Assembly (NCBI RefSeq): GCF_000745005.1
Contig: NZ_JQNB01000001.1
Span: forward strand, 4,421,269-4,485,268
Direction: 5' to 3'
Source of the DNA: Luteibacter sp. 9135
Lineage (GTDB): Bacteria > Pseudomonadota > Gammaproteobacteria > Xanthomonadales > Rhodanobacteraceae
DNA: 64,000 bases
In this document: piece after piece, positions 8,627 through 18,069 of the stretch
How positions within the stretch are numbered: position 1 is the first letter of the stretch
How the letters are laid out: each line of letters starts with the position of its first letter
Made by a program: the position numbers and the translations under genes
Notes under the pieces: generated by a model
What the model saw: only the letters and a program-made list of their open reading frames with translations
What the model was told of the DNA's origin: nothing
The model's database searches: none

Positions 8627-9469
8627 TCAGGGTGTCGGGGCGGTGGCCGCCGACGTCGCGGGGGCCGCCAGCGGCGCATAGGGCGCACGCCGGGACAGGG
8701 CCAGCAGCAGGATGCCCAGCGCAATGAGCGGCAGCGACAGCACCTGACCCATGGTGACCCAGCCGAAGGCGAGGTAACCCAACTGGGCATCGGGCACCCG
8801 CACGAATTCGATCAGGAACCGGAAGCAACCGTAGAGCAGCCCGAACAAGCCGGACACCGCGTAACGGCGGCGCGGCTTCATCGAGAAGATCCACAGCACG
8901 ATGAACATCACCACGCCCTCGAGCGCGAACTCGTACAGCGGATTGGGATGGCGTGGCAGCGCGTCCGGCGCGTGCGGGAAGATCATGCCGATGGGCAGGT
9001 CGGTGGGCTTGCCCCACAACTCGCCGTTGATGAAGTTGCCCAGTCGACCCAGGCCGAGGCCCAGGGGCACCAGCGGCGCGACGAAGTCGATCGTGTCGAA
9101 CAGCTTGATACCGTTGCGCCGCGACCAGAACAGGCCAGCCAGCACCACGCCCATCAGGCCACCATGGAAAGACATGCCGCCGTCCCAGACGCGGAACAGC
9201 GCCAGCGGGTCGGTCCAGATCCAGTTGATCGGCGTGTAGAACAGCATGTAGCCGACGCGACCGCCCAGCACCACGCCCATCATCAGGTAGAACATGAGGT
9301 CGCCCAGGCGCTCCGAGCTGACCGGCAGGCGGCCTTGCCGGCGGCGGTATTCGCCGAGGGCCCAGCCGCCGAGGAAACCGCCCAGGTACATCAAGCCATA
9401 CCAGTGGACCTGGAGGGGCCCGAGCGACAGGGCGACGGGATCGAAATGGACGACGAACGGAGTGCTCAT
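8627..9469 (-). CDS. lgt: Prolipoprotein diacylglyceryl transferase
   Basis: 280 residues, inner-membrane enzyme that transfers diacylglycerol from phosphatidylglycerol to the lipobox Cys of prolipoproteins. The Lgt signature is present as [30 protein letters not shown] at the N-terminus and SFHGGLMG are also typical. About seven hydrophobic segments are seen. First gene of an lgt-thyA operon. LemA and the candidate immunity lipoprotein in this window are the kind of substrate it acts on. Confidence 0.96.
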   Translation of the reverse strand: MSTPFVVHFDPVALSLGPLQVHWYGLMYLGGFLGGWALGEYRRRQGRLPVSSERLGDLMFYLMMGVVLGGRVGYMLFYTPINWIWTDPLALFRVWDGGMSFHGGLMGVVLAGLFWSRRNGIKLFDTIDFVAPLVPLGLGLGRLGNFINGELWGKPTDLPIGMIFPHAPDALPRHPNPLYEFALEGVVMFIVLWIFSMKPRRRYAVSGLFGLLYGCFRFLIEFVRVPDAQLGYLAFGWVTMGQVLSLPLIALGILLLALSRRAPYAPLAAPATSAATAPTP

Positions 9470-9599
9470 GGAAGACCTGGGGCGAACGCAGGCGCCCAGT
9501 GTACCGCCCCACCCCCGGTGTCGGGGACTGCCGGCGGCGAGGCCACCGGCGCCGGGCCCGGTTCGATGCCTCGCCTTGCCAAGGCCTTACCGTCTTCCC

Positions 9600-9628
9600 T
9601 TGCCGTATCCGCACGAATCGGCTATATC
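9600..9628 (+). promoter_or_regulatory. Candidate sigma-70 promoter of the S9 peptidase gene
   Basis: TTGCCG (9600-9605), a 17-bp spacer, then TATATC (9623-9628), about 65 bp before the peptidase ATG. Spacing is ideal and the hexamers are partial matches to TTGACA/TATAAT. It sits in the 224-bp gap between the divergent lgt and peptidase genes. Confidence 0.4.
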
Positions 9629-9693
9629 CCGGCGCTGGGTGCCGTCCGGGGGGCGGTGCCGTCATGGATGCCGAACCACCAGGGGAGTTGAGG

Positions 9694-11667
9694 ATGAACC
9701 ACCGTCTTGTCCGGCCATTGCTGGCCGCGCTGTGCCTTGCCACGACCGCCGCCGCTGCCGCGGATCTGATCCCGGTCGCCGATTTCGCCCGCCGCATGCC
9801 GCTGAGCGACCCCAAGCTGTCGCCGGACGGGCAGTACGTTTCCATGGCGTTCCACGACCCTGACGGCAAGACACACGGGTTGTCGATCTACCGCGTGAGC
9901 GACCTGAACAAGCCGGTGACCCTGATCCGCATGCCCACCTACGAGATGCCGGCGGACATGGTCTGGGCCAGCAATACGCGACTGGTGGTGGCGCGCGGCA
10001 AGGTGGACGGCTCCATTGGCGCCGCCTCCTATACCGGCGAACTGATGGCCATCGACGTCGACGGCAAGAACGCCGACTACCTCTACGGTTTCGAGAGTGT
10101 CGGCAAGCGTGCGTCCACGCGCGCCCTCGACCGCGGCTGGGGCACGATCGAGGGTGCGCCGGTGACCGCCAACGGCCACTTCTACATGCGCGCCACGCCG
10201 TGGGACAACCAGGACCAGAGCACGCTGTACGACGTGGACGCCCAGTCCAGTGCCCGGCGGCAGATGGCCGACATCGCGCAGGGCGGTCTCAGCTTCATGA
10301 TCGCTCCCGACGGCACGCCCCGCTTCGCCTTCGGCACGGACGACAATTTCAAGTGGGTGGTGCTGCGCCACGACGGCAGCGGCTGGACCAAGCTGCCGGG
10401 CAACGCGGACCACCAGAACTTTACGCCGATCGCCAAGGTGGCCGGCAGCGAGCGCATCTACGCGCGATACAGCCCCAACGGCCGCGGCGGCGAGTACGTC
10501 GAGCAGGACGAGAACGGCGGTAACACGAAGGTGATCCGCAAGGACGACTTCAGCATGGTGAGCTCCGCCGGCCTGTGGACGCCGGCACCGCTGCGTCCGT
10601 TCGGCACGATCGCCGACACGGGCATACCGAAGGCCGAGTACATCGACCCGCAGGCACCGATCGCCAAGCTGCACCTGGCCCTGTCACAGAAATTCCCGGG
10701 TGCCTTCGTCAGCTTCATCGGCTTCAGCCAGGACGGCGGGCAGCTGATGTTCAAGGTGGCCAGCGACCGCGAGCCGGGCCGTTACATGCTGATCGATACC
10801 AAGACGTACAAGGTGTCCAAGCTGTTCGACGCACAGCCCTGGATCGATCCGGCGAAAATGGCCGAGCGTCGGCCGATGCGTTTCAAGGCCAGTGACGGCC
10901 TGGAACTGGAAGCCATCCTCACCTTCCCCAAGGGCGCCGCGCAGGCCAACCTGCCGATGGTGCTGCTGCCGCATGGCGGGCCGCACGGCATCGCCGACGA
11001 CTGGTACTACGATACCGACGCGCAGTTCCTCGCCAGCCGGGGCTATCTCGTGCTGCAGGTCAACTACCGCGGCTCCGGCGGTCGGGGCAGCGCCTTCGAG
11101 CAGGCGGGTTACCTGAAGTGGGGCACGCGTATCCAGGACGACCTGATCGACGGCGTGAAGTGGGCCATCGCCCAGAACTTCGCGGATCCCAAGCGGGTCT
11201 GCGTGTTCGGCGCCAGCTTCGGCGGCTACTCCGCGCTGATGGTGCCGGTGCGTGCGCCCGGTGTGTTCAAGTGCGCGGTGGCCTACGACGGCATCTACGA
11301 CCTGAACATGATGTATGCCAAGGGCGACATTAAACAATCCAAGAGCGGTCGCAGCTACCTCACCACGGTGATCGGCCGCGACGAGGCCGACCTGGCCGCC
11401 AACTCGCCGACGCACCTGGCCGACAAGATCGACGTGCCGGTGTTCCTCGTGCACGGCGAAGACGACCAGCGCGCACCCTTCGCCCAGTTCAAGGCGATGC
11501 GCGCGGCGCTGGACGCCGCCCACAAGCCCTACGAGACGCTGACCAAGCCGGACGAGCGCCACGGCTTCGTCAAGCCGGCCAACGTCGAGGAGTTCTACAA
11601 CCGCTTGCAGGCCTTCCTCGAGAAGAACATCGGTTCCGGCCAGGCGACGACCGCGTCCGTGCCATGA
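9694..11667 (+). CDS. Secreted S9-family peptidase (prolyl oligopeptidase/acylaminoacyl-peptidase type)
   Basis: 657 residues with a signal peptide (LLAALCLATTAAAAAD). Residues about 30-390 form the variable beta-propeller-like part and about 420-657 the alpha/beta-hydrolase domain. The catalytic triad can be assigned: Ser508 in GASFGGYS, Asp591 in HGEDDQRAP and His623 in ERHGF. Such enzymes cleave peptides in the periplasm or outside. The ATG at 9694 has AGGGGAG 7-12 bp upstream and starts the signal peptide; the frame is open further upstream but codes for nothing recognisable. The TonB-dependent receptor follows 104 bp later on the same strand, a pairing often seen in peptide scavenging. 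Confidence 0.92.
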   Translation: MNHRLVRPLLAALCLATTAAAAADLIPVADFARRMPLSDPKLSPDGQYVSMAFHDPDGKTHGLSIYRVSDLNKPVTLIRMPTYEMPADMVWASNTRLVVARGKVDGSIGAASYTGELMAIDVDGKNADYLYGFESVGKRASTRALDRGWGTIEGAPVTANGHFYMRATPWDNQDQSTLYDVDAQSSARRQMADIAQGGLSFMIAPDGTPRFAFGTDDNFKWVVLRHDGSGWTKLPGNADHQNFTPIAKVAGSERIYARYSPNGRGGEYVEQDENGGNTKVIRKDDFSMVSSAGLWTPAPLRPFGTIADTGIPKAEYIDPQAPIAKLHLALSQKFPGAFVSFIGFSQDGGQLMFKVASDREPGRYMLIDTKTYKVSKLFDAQPWIDPAKMAERRPMRFKASDGLELEAILTFPKGAAQANLPMVLLPHGGPHGIADDWYYDTDAQFLASRGYLVLQVNYRGSGGRGSAFEQAGYLKWGTRIQDDLIDGVKWAIAQNFADPKRVCVFGASFGGYSALMVPVRAPGVFKCAVAYDGIYDLNMMYAKGDIKQSKSGRSYLTTVIGRDEADLAANSPTHLADKIDVPVFLVHGEDDQRAPFAQFKAMRAALDAAHKPYETLTKPDERHGFVKPANVEEFYNRLQAFLEKNIGSGQATTASVP

Positions 11668-11771
11668 CCGACCCATGACCTTCGCCGGTTGCCCCGGTCA
11701 CGTCGCACGCGTTATCTTCGCGTGATCGTCGTGGCCGGGTGGATCGCGGCGGGTTTGGGAGGTTTCAGGGT

Positions 11772-14651
11772 ATGCACGTCAGTTCCGGGCAGAAGCGCCA
11801 CGTTGCGGGTCGACGTGCGGCGCTCGCCGTCGCGCTCGGGGGCTGCCTGCTCGGCTCCGTGGCACGCGCCCAGCAAACCGCGCCGTCGTCGGCGGAGACA
11901 CTCTCGCCCGTCAATGTCACGGTGACCGGTTCACGCATCCGCGGTACCGATGTGGAAACCGCCCAGCCGGTGGTCGTCATGGACCGCCAGGCCATCAAGG
12001 CCACGGGCCTTACCCGCCTGGACGACATCATCGCGAGGATGCCCTCCGCGGGCACACCCGAAGTCACGCCGCAGGACACCCTGTCCTCCAGCCGCGATGC
12101 CGGTGGACGCTATGCCAACCTGCGCAACCTGGGCGCGGTACGCACCCTGGTACTGGTCAATGGCCGGCGCTGGACCACCAGCCTGGGCGGCCTCACCGAT
12201 CTGTCCACGTTGCCTGTCGCCATCGTCGAGCGCATCGAGGTGCTCAAGGACGGTGCCTCGTCGATCTACGGCTCCGATGCCATCGGCGGCGTGGTCAACA
12301 TCATCACTACCGATCGCTTCGAGGGTGCCTCGGCGGACGTGCTGTACGGCGTCAACGGCCGCGGCGACGGCGCACAGAAGAACGGCAGCTTCACCTGGGG
12401 CAAAAGCACGCAGGACGCCTCGCTCATCCTGGGCGCCAACTACGAAGACGGCGACGACCTGAGCGATGCCAAGCGGGCACTGACGCGGTTGCCCAGCGGC
12501 CCGCGCCATCCGGACAGCGGTTTCGGGATGGGACCCTACGGCGGCGTCTACGATCCACGCCAGCCGGGGCGTGCCTACGTGCTGAACCACGGCCCCGGCG
12601 TCACCGCGGACAGCGCCGACCTGGCCGACTACCATCCCTACGACCCCAACAGCACCGCGGACAAGTACGCGACCACACGCGACATGACCTTCCGCGCGGG
12701 CAGCAAGCTGCGCAACCTGTTCGCCACGGGCCGCTACAACCTCACCGACGACATCGCGCTGCGCGGCATGGCCAGCTACGGCGTGCGCGACACCTCGTGG
12801 CAGGCCGCAGGTTACCCTCTGCAAAGCGGCGCGGGTCGCGGCACACCGCTGCTGATCGACGCCGACAATGCCTACAACCCGTTCCCCGGTGACGACACCG
12901 CATTCTTCCGGCGCACCACCGAGTTTCCGCGTGTCACGTGGGCGAAGAGCAAGACGTTCCATATCGACGGTGGTGCCGAAGGCAACTTCAACTGGGGCGA
13001 CCACGTCTGGAACTGGGACGTCACCTACGCGTACTCCGAGGCGCGCGGCAGCACCACCACTAGCGGCAACATCGACCTGGACCACGCGCGCAAGGCGCTC
13101 GGCCCCACGACTCCGATCGACGGGCAACCGACCTGCGCCGATGCCGCCGACCGTGCGGCCGGCTGCCTGCCGTGGAATATCCTCGCCGGTCCGGGCGCTA
13201 CCCCCGCTTCGGTGTGGCGCTATGTCTCCTCCACTGGCACCTCGCGACAGACCACGCGCAGCAACGACATCATCGCCAACCTGACCGGCGGCGTGGTCGA
13301 CATGCCCGCTGGTGTCCTGCGCGTGGCGGGCGGCGTCGAGCACCGCGACGAGCGCGGCCGCTATGCGCCGTACGCCGCGGATGCCGCCGGGCTGACCACG
13401 CAACTGGCCAGCGCGCCCACCGATGGCGGCTACGTGGCGAACGAAGCCTACGTGGAGCTGGACATACCGCTGCTGGCCGACCTGCCGCTGGCACGCGAGC
13501 TGGCGGTCAACGTATCGACACGCTATTCGCACTACTCCGCCTTCGGCGGCCGCAGCGCGCGCAAGTACAGCTTCCGCTGGAAGCCGTTCGACGACCTGCT
13601 GCTGCGCGGCACATACGCGGAGGGCTTCCGGGCGCCGACGGTGGCCGACCTCTATGCCGGCACCAGCGAAAGCTTCGAGAGCTTCCTCGACCCCTGCGAC
13701 ACCGCCTACGGTGCCGCAGCCGGCCACGCCGACGTGGCCGCACGCTGTGCCGCCGCCGGTCTGCCGCCAGGTTACCGCCAGGTGGCGCAATCCGGTGCGC
13801 AGATCGCCTCGGCGACGGGTGGGCAGAACCCCGTCGCCTTCTCGTCGGGCGCCAATCCGGCGCTCAAGCCGGAGTCGTCCATCACGCGCACCGCCGGCCT
13901 GGTTTATAGCCCCAGCCGGCTCGATGGCCTGGACGTTACGCTCGACTACTACAAGGTGGCCATCCGGGACGTCATCACCCCGATCCTCGCGGGCGACATC
14001 CTCGACTTCTGCTACGTCGCCAACGACCCGACCTACTGCGGACGCTTCACGCGCAATGCCGCCGGGGCCATCACCTCGCTGGACGAGAGCTTGGCCAACC
14101 TCGGCTCGCTGCGCACCGAAGGTTACGACCTGGGCGTGCATTACCGCTTCCCGGTGACGCGATGGGGCGAGTTCGCCCTGCTCTCGGACAGCACCTATCT
14201 GCAGGACTACGCGCAGACCAGCGCCACGGGCGCCACGCCACGCCAACTGGCCGGCTACATGAACGGCGTGCAGGGACTGTATCGCGTGCGTTCCAACCTT
14301 TCCCTGGACTGGGCGCGCGAGCGCTTCGGCGCCACCTGGACGGTACGTTATTTCTCCGGCCTGAACGACGCGTGCTGGTCGCCAGGCGTCGAGTGCAATC
14401 GACCCACGGAGACCAACGCGCTAACTGGCGTCACCGGCATCAGCCGCAAGGGCGGTGTCGCCTTCCATGACGCCCAACTCCGCTGGCAGGCGCCCTGGAA
14501 CGGCAGCTTCCGCGTCGGCATCAACAACGTGTTCGCACGCAAGGGCCCGCTGTTCTACAACGTGTCCTCATCCGGCGGCGGCAGCCCGCCCTACAACCCC
14601 GCCTACGACATCGACCGCTACTTCTACGTCGGCTACCAGCAAAAGTTCTGA
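11772..14651 (+). CDS. TonB-dependent outer-membrane receptor
   Basis: About 959 residues. A signal peptide (AALAVALGGCLLGSVARAQ) is followed by the plug domain with VTVTGSRIRGTDVET, LVLVNGRRW and IERIEVLKDGASSIYGSDAIGGVVN-type elements (each visible in turn), then a beta-barrel ending in YFYVGYQQKF with the terminal Phe expected for BAM-assembled proteins. The GSRIRG variety of receptor is often used for peptides or glycans in Xanthomonadales; the ligand cannot be read here. GGGAGG lies 10 bp before the ATG at 11772; a GTG at 11739 lacks one. The upstream S9 peptidase suggests peptide uptake. Confidence 0.92.
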   Translation: MHVSSGQKRHVAGRRAALAVALGGCLLGSVARAQQTAPSSAETLSPVNVTVTGSRIRGTDVETAQPVVVMDRQAIKATGLTRLDDIIARMPSAGTPEVTPQDTLSSSRDAGGRYANLRNLGAVRTLVLVNGRRWTTSLGGLTDLSTLPVAIVERIEVLKDGASSIYGSDAIGGVVNIITTDRFEGASADVLYGVNGRGDGAQKNGSFTWGKSTQDASLILGANYEDGDDLSDAKRALTRLPSGPRHPDSGFGMGPYGGVYDPRQPGRAYVLNHGPGVTADSADLADYHPYDPNSTADKYATTRDMTFRAGSKLRNLFATGRYNLTDDIALRGMASYGVRDTSWQAAGYPLQSGAGRGTPLLIDADNAYNPFPGDDTAFFRRTTEFPRVTWAKSKTFHIDGGAEGNFNWGDHVWNWDVTYAYSEARGSTTTSGNIDLDHARKALGPTTPIDGQPTCADAADRAAGCLPWNILAGPGATPASVWRYVSSTGTSRQTTRSNDIIANLTGGVVDMPAGVLRVAGGVEHRDERGRYAPYAADAAGLTTQLASAPTDGGYVANEAYVELDIPLLADLPLARELAVNVSTRYSHYSAFGGRSARKYSFRWKPFDDLLLRGTYAEGFRAPTVADLYAGTSESFESFLDPCDTAYGAAAGHADVAARCAAAGLPPGYRQVAQSGAQIASATGGQNPVAFSSGANPALKPESSITRTAGLVYSPSRLDGLDVTLDYYKVAIRDVITPILAGDILDFCYVANDPTYCGRFTRNAAGAITSLDESLANLGSLRTEGYDLGVHYRFPVTRWGEFALLSDSTYLQDYAQTSATGATPRQLAGYMNGVQGLYRVRSNLSLDWARERFGATWTVRYFSGLNDACWSPGVECNRPTETNALTGVTGISRKGGVAFHDAQLRWQAPWNGSFRVGINNVFARKGPLFYNVSSSGGGSPPYNPAYDIDRYFYVGYQQKF

Positions 14652-14698
14652 CCGCCCAACGTACGCCGCATACGCGTACCTCATGCTGCATACCCCGT

Positions 14699-14721
14699 GT
14701 AGCAGCCCACGATGTGGGCGA
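14699..14721 (+). repeat. REP-like palindrome, second copy
   Basis: GTAGCAG followed by the same stem GCCCAC-GAT-GTGGGC as the element at 7552. It lies in the 88-bp gap between the convergent receptor and effector genes and could terminate transcription from both sides. Confidence 0.6.
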
Positions 14722-14739
14722 CCCACCCCGCCGCACCCC

Positions 14740-17154
14740 TCACTGAACCATCGACGCACCTTGCTGCTGCGCCTGCGCCATCTGCTGCGTCATCTGCTCC
14801 CTCTGCCGATCAACATCACCGATCTGCTGTATCGACTGAGCTGCCTCGGGCGGCGGCCGACTCAGATCGATCTTTGCCGGTGTCGCCATCGGATCGTTGG
14901 AATCCACAACCAGCCGCATGCGCTCACCATCGAGGTGGACATAGTCCAGGCCGCCGGCGGCAATGCGGTTCTGGTGGCAGGCGGCGGTGAACTGAAGCAG
15001 GCGATCTTCCGACGCTTCCGGCAGCCGTTGCTGCAACTCGTTATAAAGAGCGTGCTGCGCACTATCAGGATGACGGGGGTCGTTGCGGGAAGGTGATGCT
15101 TGCGGTGAAGCGATCACGGCTCGATCCATCGGATGCGCCGCAGGGCCGTCACGCTCCGCGTTACTTCGCGAGTGCTGCATGGGCTCGACGACGCGGTTCT
15201 CCATGCCGATGCCTACGTGCCCCGCCGATCTCAGTTCTGCGATGAAGGCCTGCCCTTGCACCATCGATTGCGTCGCGTCATCCGCCCTCCCGGTGACCGG
15301 CAAGGCATGAGCGGACTGGAAGCGAGCGACCGCCGTCTGTGTCGCCATATCGAGTTCACCGTGGGTTGCCAGCGGCTTGCCTGCCATGTCGCGAATGCCG
15401 AGGGTGTTGAGGTTCTGCTGGAGGCTGCGGATGGCGTTCGAGCCTTGGCGCTCAGGCTGTACCTCGTGGGATTGTGCGCCGTGGGGCTGTGCAACATCGG
15501 GCAGGACAAAGGCGGCGTTCCCGCGCTCGGCGTTGGCGGCACGAGCCATGAGTTGCGGCTCTTCATGGTCCATCGACCGGGAACGCATTGGCTCCGGTGT
15601 CGCCTCCGGCAGCGGCGCCATCGACGGAACGTCACTATCCCGCTGCCGAACCGCTGCATCTCGCGCCGTATCCAGCGCCTGCAAGGCATCGATACTGGCC
15701 GACCGCGAAACCGGGACGCCCAGCGTGTCGGATGACGTCTGTATGGCTTGCAAGCTCGGCCGACCCGGACCGATCTCCCCGCCGAAGCGCACATCCGTGA
15801 TCTCGGTCATGCCCTGACGCTTAGCCTCGTCGACGAGCCCGGCCGCCAGACGGTCCACCTGACCCGGATCGAGATCGAAGCCGGAGCGCACATGCAACTC
15901 CAGGATCTGCACGCTGACCGATTGATACATGGCATGGTCGGTATGAGAAGGTTCGCTCAGCTTGGCAGGTCGGTCGAAAACCGCAGCGCCGACGCCATCA
16001 CCATGCACGCCGACGGTATAGCGCGGACCGACCTGCGACGCGAGGCTTGGATCGAAGGGATCGGGTGGTGCGCACGCAATGACCTCGCGAACATCCACGC
16101 AATGCGGCGGCGAAGCCTGCGAGCCCATGATGTCGCGGTGACCGTGCTGCCTGAACTCCGACGTGCCGTAGAACCACATGTGGTCCTCGGAGTGGTGAAT
16201 CACGTACATGCTGGGGTCGGTCGGCTCCGGTAGCCGGCTCACCAGTGGTACGTCGCTGTGCGCGTTCAGGAAATCGGCAGCCATGTTGAAGTTGAGCGTC
16301 GACAGGCCGTTCTGGTGATAGCTTCCGCCAATGTCGGAGTGAGCGCCGGGGACGGTCACACCTACGAATCGCCCATCCGCCGAACGGCCAGGCGGCAGGA
16401 TTTGCGTAGACGGGAAAGCGTTACGACGCTCGTCGCGTGCCGTGATCTGCAAGCCCGATACTGTCGACGAGGTAGGCTGTCGATCGTGGTCGTTTGGCGC
16501 TCCCGTCCCCACTGGATCGAACAGGATTTCGCTCATCAGCGTCTTGCCGGGCTCTCGAACGGCCCGGCGGGTCCACTTGATGCTGTCATAGCCGAGAGAG
16601 TCGCTGACTTCTTTATAATCGCTGTAGTCCTGAATGCCTCGTTCGTGAACCATGCGGATAAAGCCAGCGGCTTGCTCTGCACCTCGACTAAAACCTGTAG
16701 CCATCACGCGTATGTCAGCGTCGGGATCGTCGACAAGCCATTCGCTCGCCTGAATCGCGAACTTCTGATACATCCATTCGATCCGCTCGTCGTATGACCG
16801 ACCTGTGAGTCCATCAACCGTTCTGGAAACCCGATTATCTTGGGTACCAGCACCTTTTATATAATCCGAAACGATACGAGGATCACGACGATGCGCCATT
16901 TCCAGCTTATCGTGAAGCACCGCGACATTTGTCGCGTGCTCTGGATCTTCTTCCTTGTCGTTCCCCGTACCGTCAAAATTTGCTACGTATAACCGGGCAT
17001 GAGGGTTGGAAGCCTCGAACATCCGCGGCACTTCCATTGCCCGCATTTCACTTGAGGCTAGTTCATACGCCGAATAGTCATACCGATTCATCGAATCGAC
17101 TCTTACATCATCGACCAGACGGCCCTGCGTGTTTCGCTTGTGCTTTTCACTCAC
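14740..17154 (-). CDS. DUF2235 lipase-type antibacterial effector with XVIPCD-like C-terminus (candidate X-Tfe)
   Basis: 804 residues. Residues about 55-290 match the DUF2235 alpha/beta hydrolase of Tle1-type phospholipases: FDGTGND (60-66), nucleophile elbow GFSRG with Ser156, and VPGAHSDIGGSY with Asp274. Residues 573-632 resemble a peptidoglycan-binding domain (SLQQNLNTLG, AVARFQSAHALPVTG). The last 113 residues (DPRHPDSAQHALYNELQQRL, GLDYVHLDGERMRLVV, then a Gln-rich end) resemble the XVIPCD signal that VirD4 recognises in Xanthomonadales type IV secretion effectors. GTG start with AGAGGA 8 bp upstream. It is 15 bp after a lipoprotein gene and in one run with virD4. Inferred job: a phospholipase delivered into the periplasm of rival bacteria. 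Confidence 0.85.
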   Translation of the reverse strand: MSEKHKRNTQGRLVDDVRVDSMNRYDYSAYELASSEMRAMEVPRMFEASNPHARLYVANFDGTGNDKEEDPEHATNVAVLHDKLEMAHRRDPRIVSDYIKGAGTQDNRVSRTVDGLTGRSYDERIEWMYQKFAIQASEWLVDDPDADIRVMATGFSRGAEQAAGFIRMVHERGIQDYSDYKEVSDSLGYDSIKWTRRAVREPGKTLMSEILFDPVGTGAPNDHDRQPTSSTVSGLQITARDERRNAFPSTQILPPGRSADGRFVGVTVPGAHSDIGGSYHQNGLSTLNFNMAADFLNAHSDVPLVSRLPEPTDPSMYVIHHSEDHMWFYGTSEFRQHGHRDIMGSQASPPHCVDVREVIACAPPDPFDPSLASQVGPRYTVGVHGDGVGAAVFDRPAKLSEPSHTDHAMYQSVSVQILELHVRSGFDLDPGQVDRLAAGLVDEAKRQGMTEITDVRFGGEIGPGRPSLQAIQTSSDTLGVPVSRSASIDALQALDTARDAAVRQRDSDVPSMAPLPEATPEPMRSRSMDHEEPQLMARAANAERGNAAFVLPDVAQPHGAQSHEVQPERQGSNAIRSLQQNLNTLGIRDMAGKPLATHGELDMATQTAVARFQSAHALPVTGRADDATQSMVQGQAFIAELRSAGHVGIGMENRVVEPMQHSRSNAERDGPAAHPMDRAVIASPQASPSRNDPRHPDSAQHALYNELQQRLPEASEDRLLQFTAACHQNRIAAGGLDYVHLDGERMRLVVDSNDPMATPAKIDLSRPPPEAAQSIQQIGDVDRQREQMTQQMAQAQQQGASMVQ

Positions 17155-17169
17155 TTCCGTGTCCTCTTC

Positions 17170-17799
17170 TTAAAGCGTCTTCGTGTACGCCATGACCATT
17201 TCGACACGACCGTTGCTATGTATATTTCCTGGATCGACTGGCTTAATTAGAGGAATCAGGGTTTTGAGGTATACGTAAATCGATCTGTTCTCAATAACTA
17301 GAATGATGTCGGGCGTCCTGTAGTAGGCATGAAGATTTACATCGCGCACATCCAGTTCAGGCGAATAAAGAACCAACTTTGATTTAAAAATTTCTTCAAT
17401 GTCAATATCTTCTTCGTGCGCCTCACCATCTTTCGAGGTCCATGCGACATGCGCTGTCGAAGGAAAGTCGAGACTACCCCAACCACCTCTGAGGTTCTTA
17501 CGAATCACAGGCGTGAGAGGGCCAGACGGCTCTTCCTCATTAACGACATAAGAATTCTCATACAGAACACGACAGGCAAGTGTGTCGTAGCAACTAGCAG
17601 AAAAGCTGTGGTCAAAGAAAGGCATGATCAATTTGCCATTTTTTATGGTGGGCGGAATGTATCTACGATCGATTCGCGGACCATCGAAAACATGACGACC
17701 TGCCTCATGACCTCTCCTTGGATTTTCATGACCATCAGAAGCACAGCCAGTCGCAACGCATAGCGCCACTGCCGTAGCGAGTTTTTGATAACTACTCAT
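17170..17799 (-). CDS. Lipoprotein, candidate immunity protein for the adjacent lipase effector
   Basis: 209 residues from the ATG at 17799, which has GGAGGGTGGAG just upstream. The N-terminus is a lipoprotein signal peptide with lipobox ATGC (Cys19), so the mature protein should be anchored facing the periplasm. The remainder (FFDHSFSASCYD, GGWGSLDFPS, HVAWTSKDGE) loosely resembles DUF2931/DUF3304-type lipoproteins that neutralise lipase effectors; this family assignment is weak. Position directly before the effector supports immunity. The DNA is clearly richer in A and T than its neighbours, a sign of separate origin. The frame stays open for 83 more codons upstream (see the entry at 17800-18048). 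Confidence 0.68.
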   Translation of the reverse strand: MSSYQKLATAVALCVATGCASDGHENPRRGHEAGRHVFDGPRIDRRYIPPTIKNGKLIMPFFDHSFSASCYDTLACRVLYENSYVVNEEEPSGPLTPVIRKNLRGGWGSLDFPSTAHVAWTSKDGEAHEEDIDIEEIFKSKLVLYSPELDVRDVNLHAYYRTPDIILVIENRSIYVYLKTLIPLIKPVDPGNIHSNGRVEMVMAYTKTL

Positions 17800-18048
17800 T
17801 TCTCCACCCTCCCTTTCCCTGTCTTTCGGTTTTTCCAGAGTTACCGGGTCAGCTATGCAAGGCTTCCGCTTCGGATCTTCAGCCACGCAACCTCCCGCAG
17901 CACCCAACTCGATTCGCGTACGCGCATTGGCTATTTCCAATTCCCGCTGCAAACGCAAGTCGTACAGAGGATCGGGCGTTCCCAACTTGTGTACCGCACG
18001 AAGCGATGATGATCGCGTCTGCCCCGGCAAGGATTCATCATTTGTCAT
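17800..18048 (-). other. 83-codon in-frame extension with its own start and RBS, upstream of the lipoprotein
   Basis: An ATG at 18048, 22 bp after the virD4 stop and preceded by GAGGTAG, opens a frame that runs without a stop into the lipoprotein gene. The 83 residues (DPLYDLRLQRELEIANARTR, then GGCVAEDPKRKPC) have no signal peptide and no family I recognise. If translated from here the lipoprotein signal would be internal and useless. It may be a small gene that lost its stop, or a dual-start arrangement. Confidence 0.4.
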
Positions 18049-18069
18049 TTCTACCTCGCTCCCGTCCCA

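Noticed and set aside
11931..14246. Long open frame (771 codons) antisense to the TonB-dependent receptor
   Set aside because: High GC makes long antisense frames common; it has no domain or signal, while the plus-strand receptor is unmistakable.
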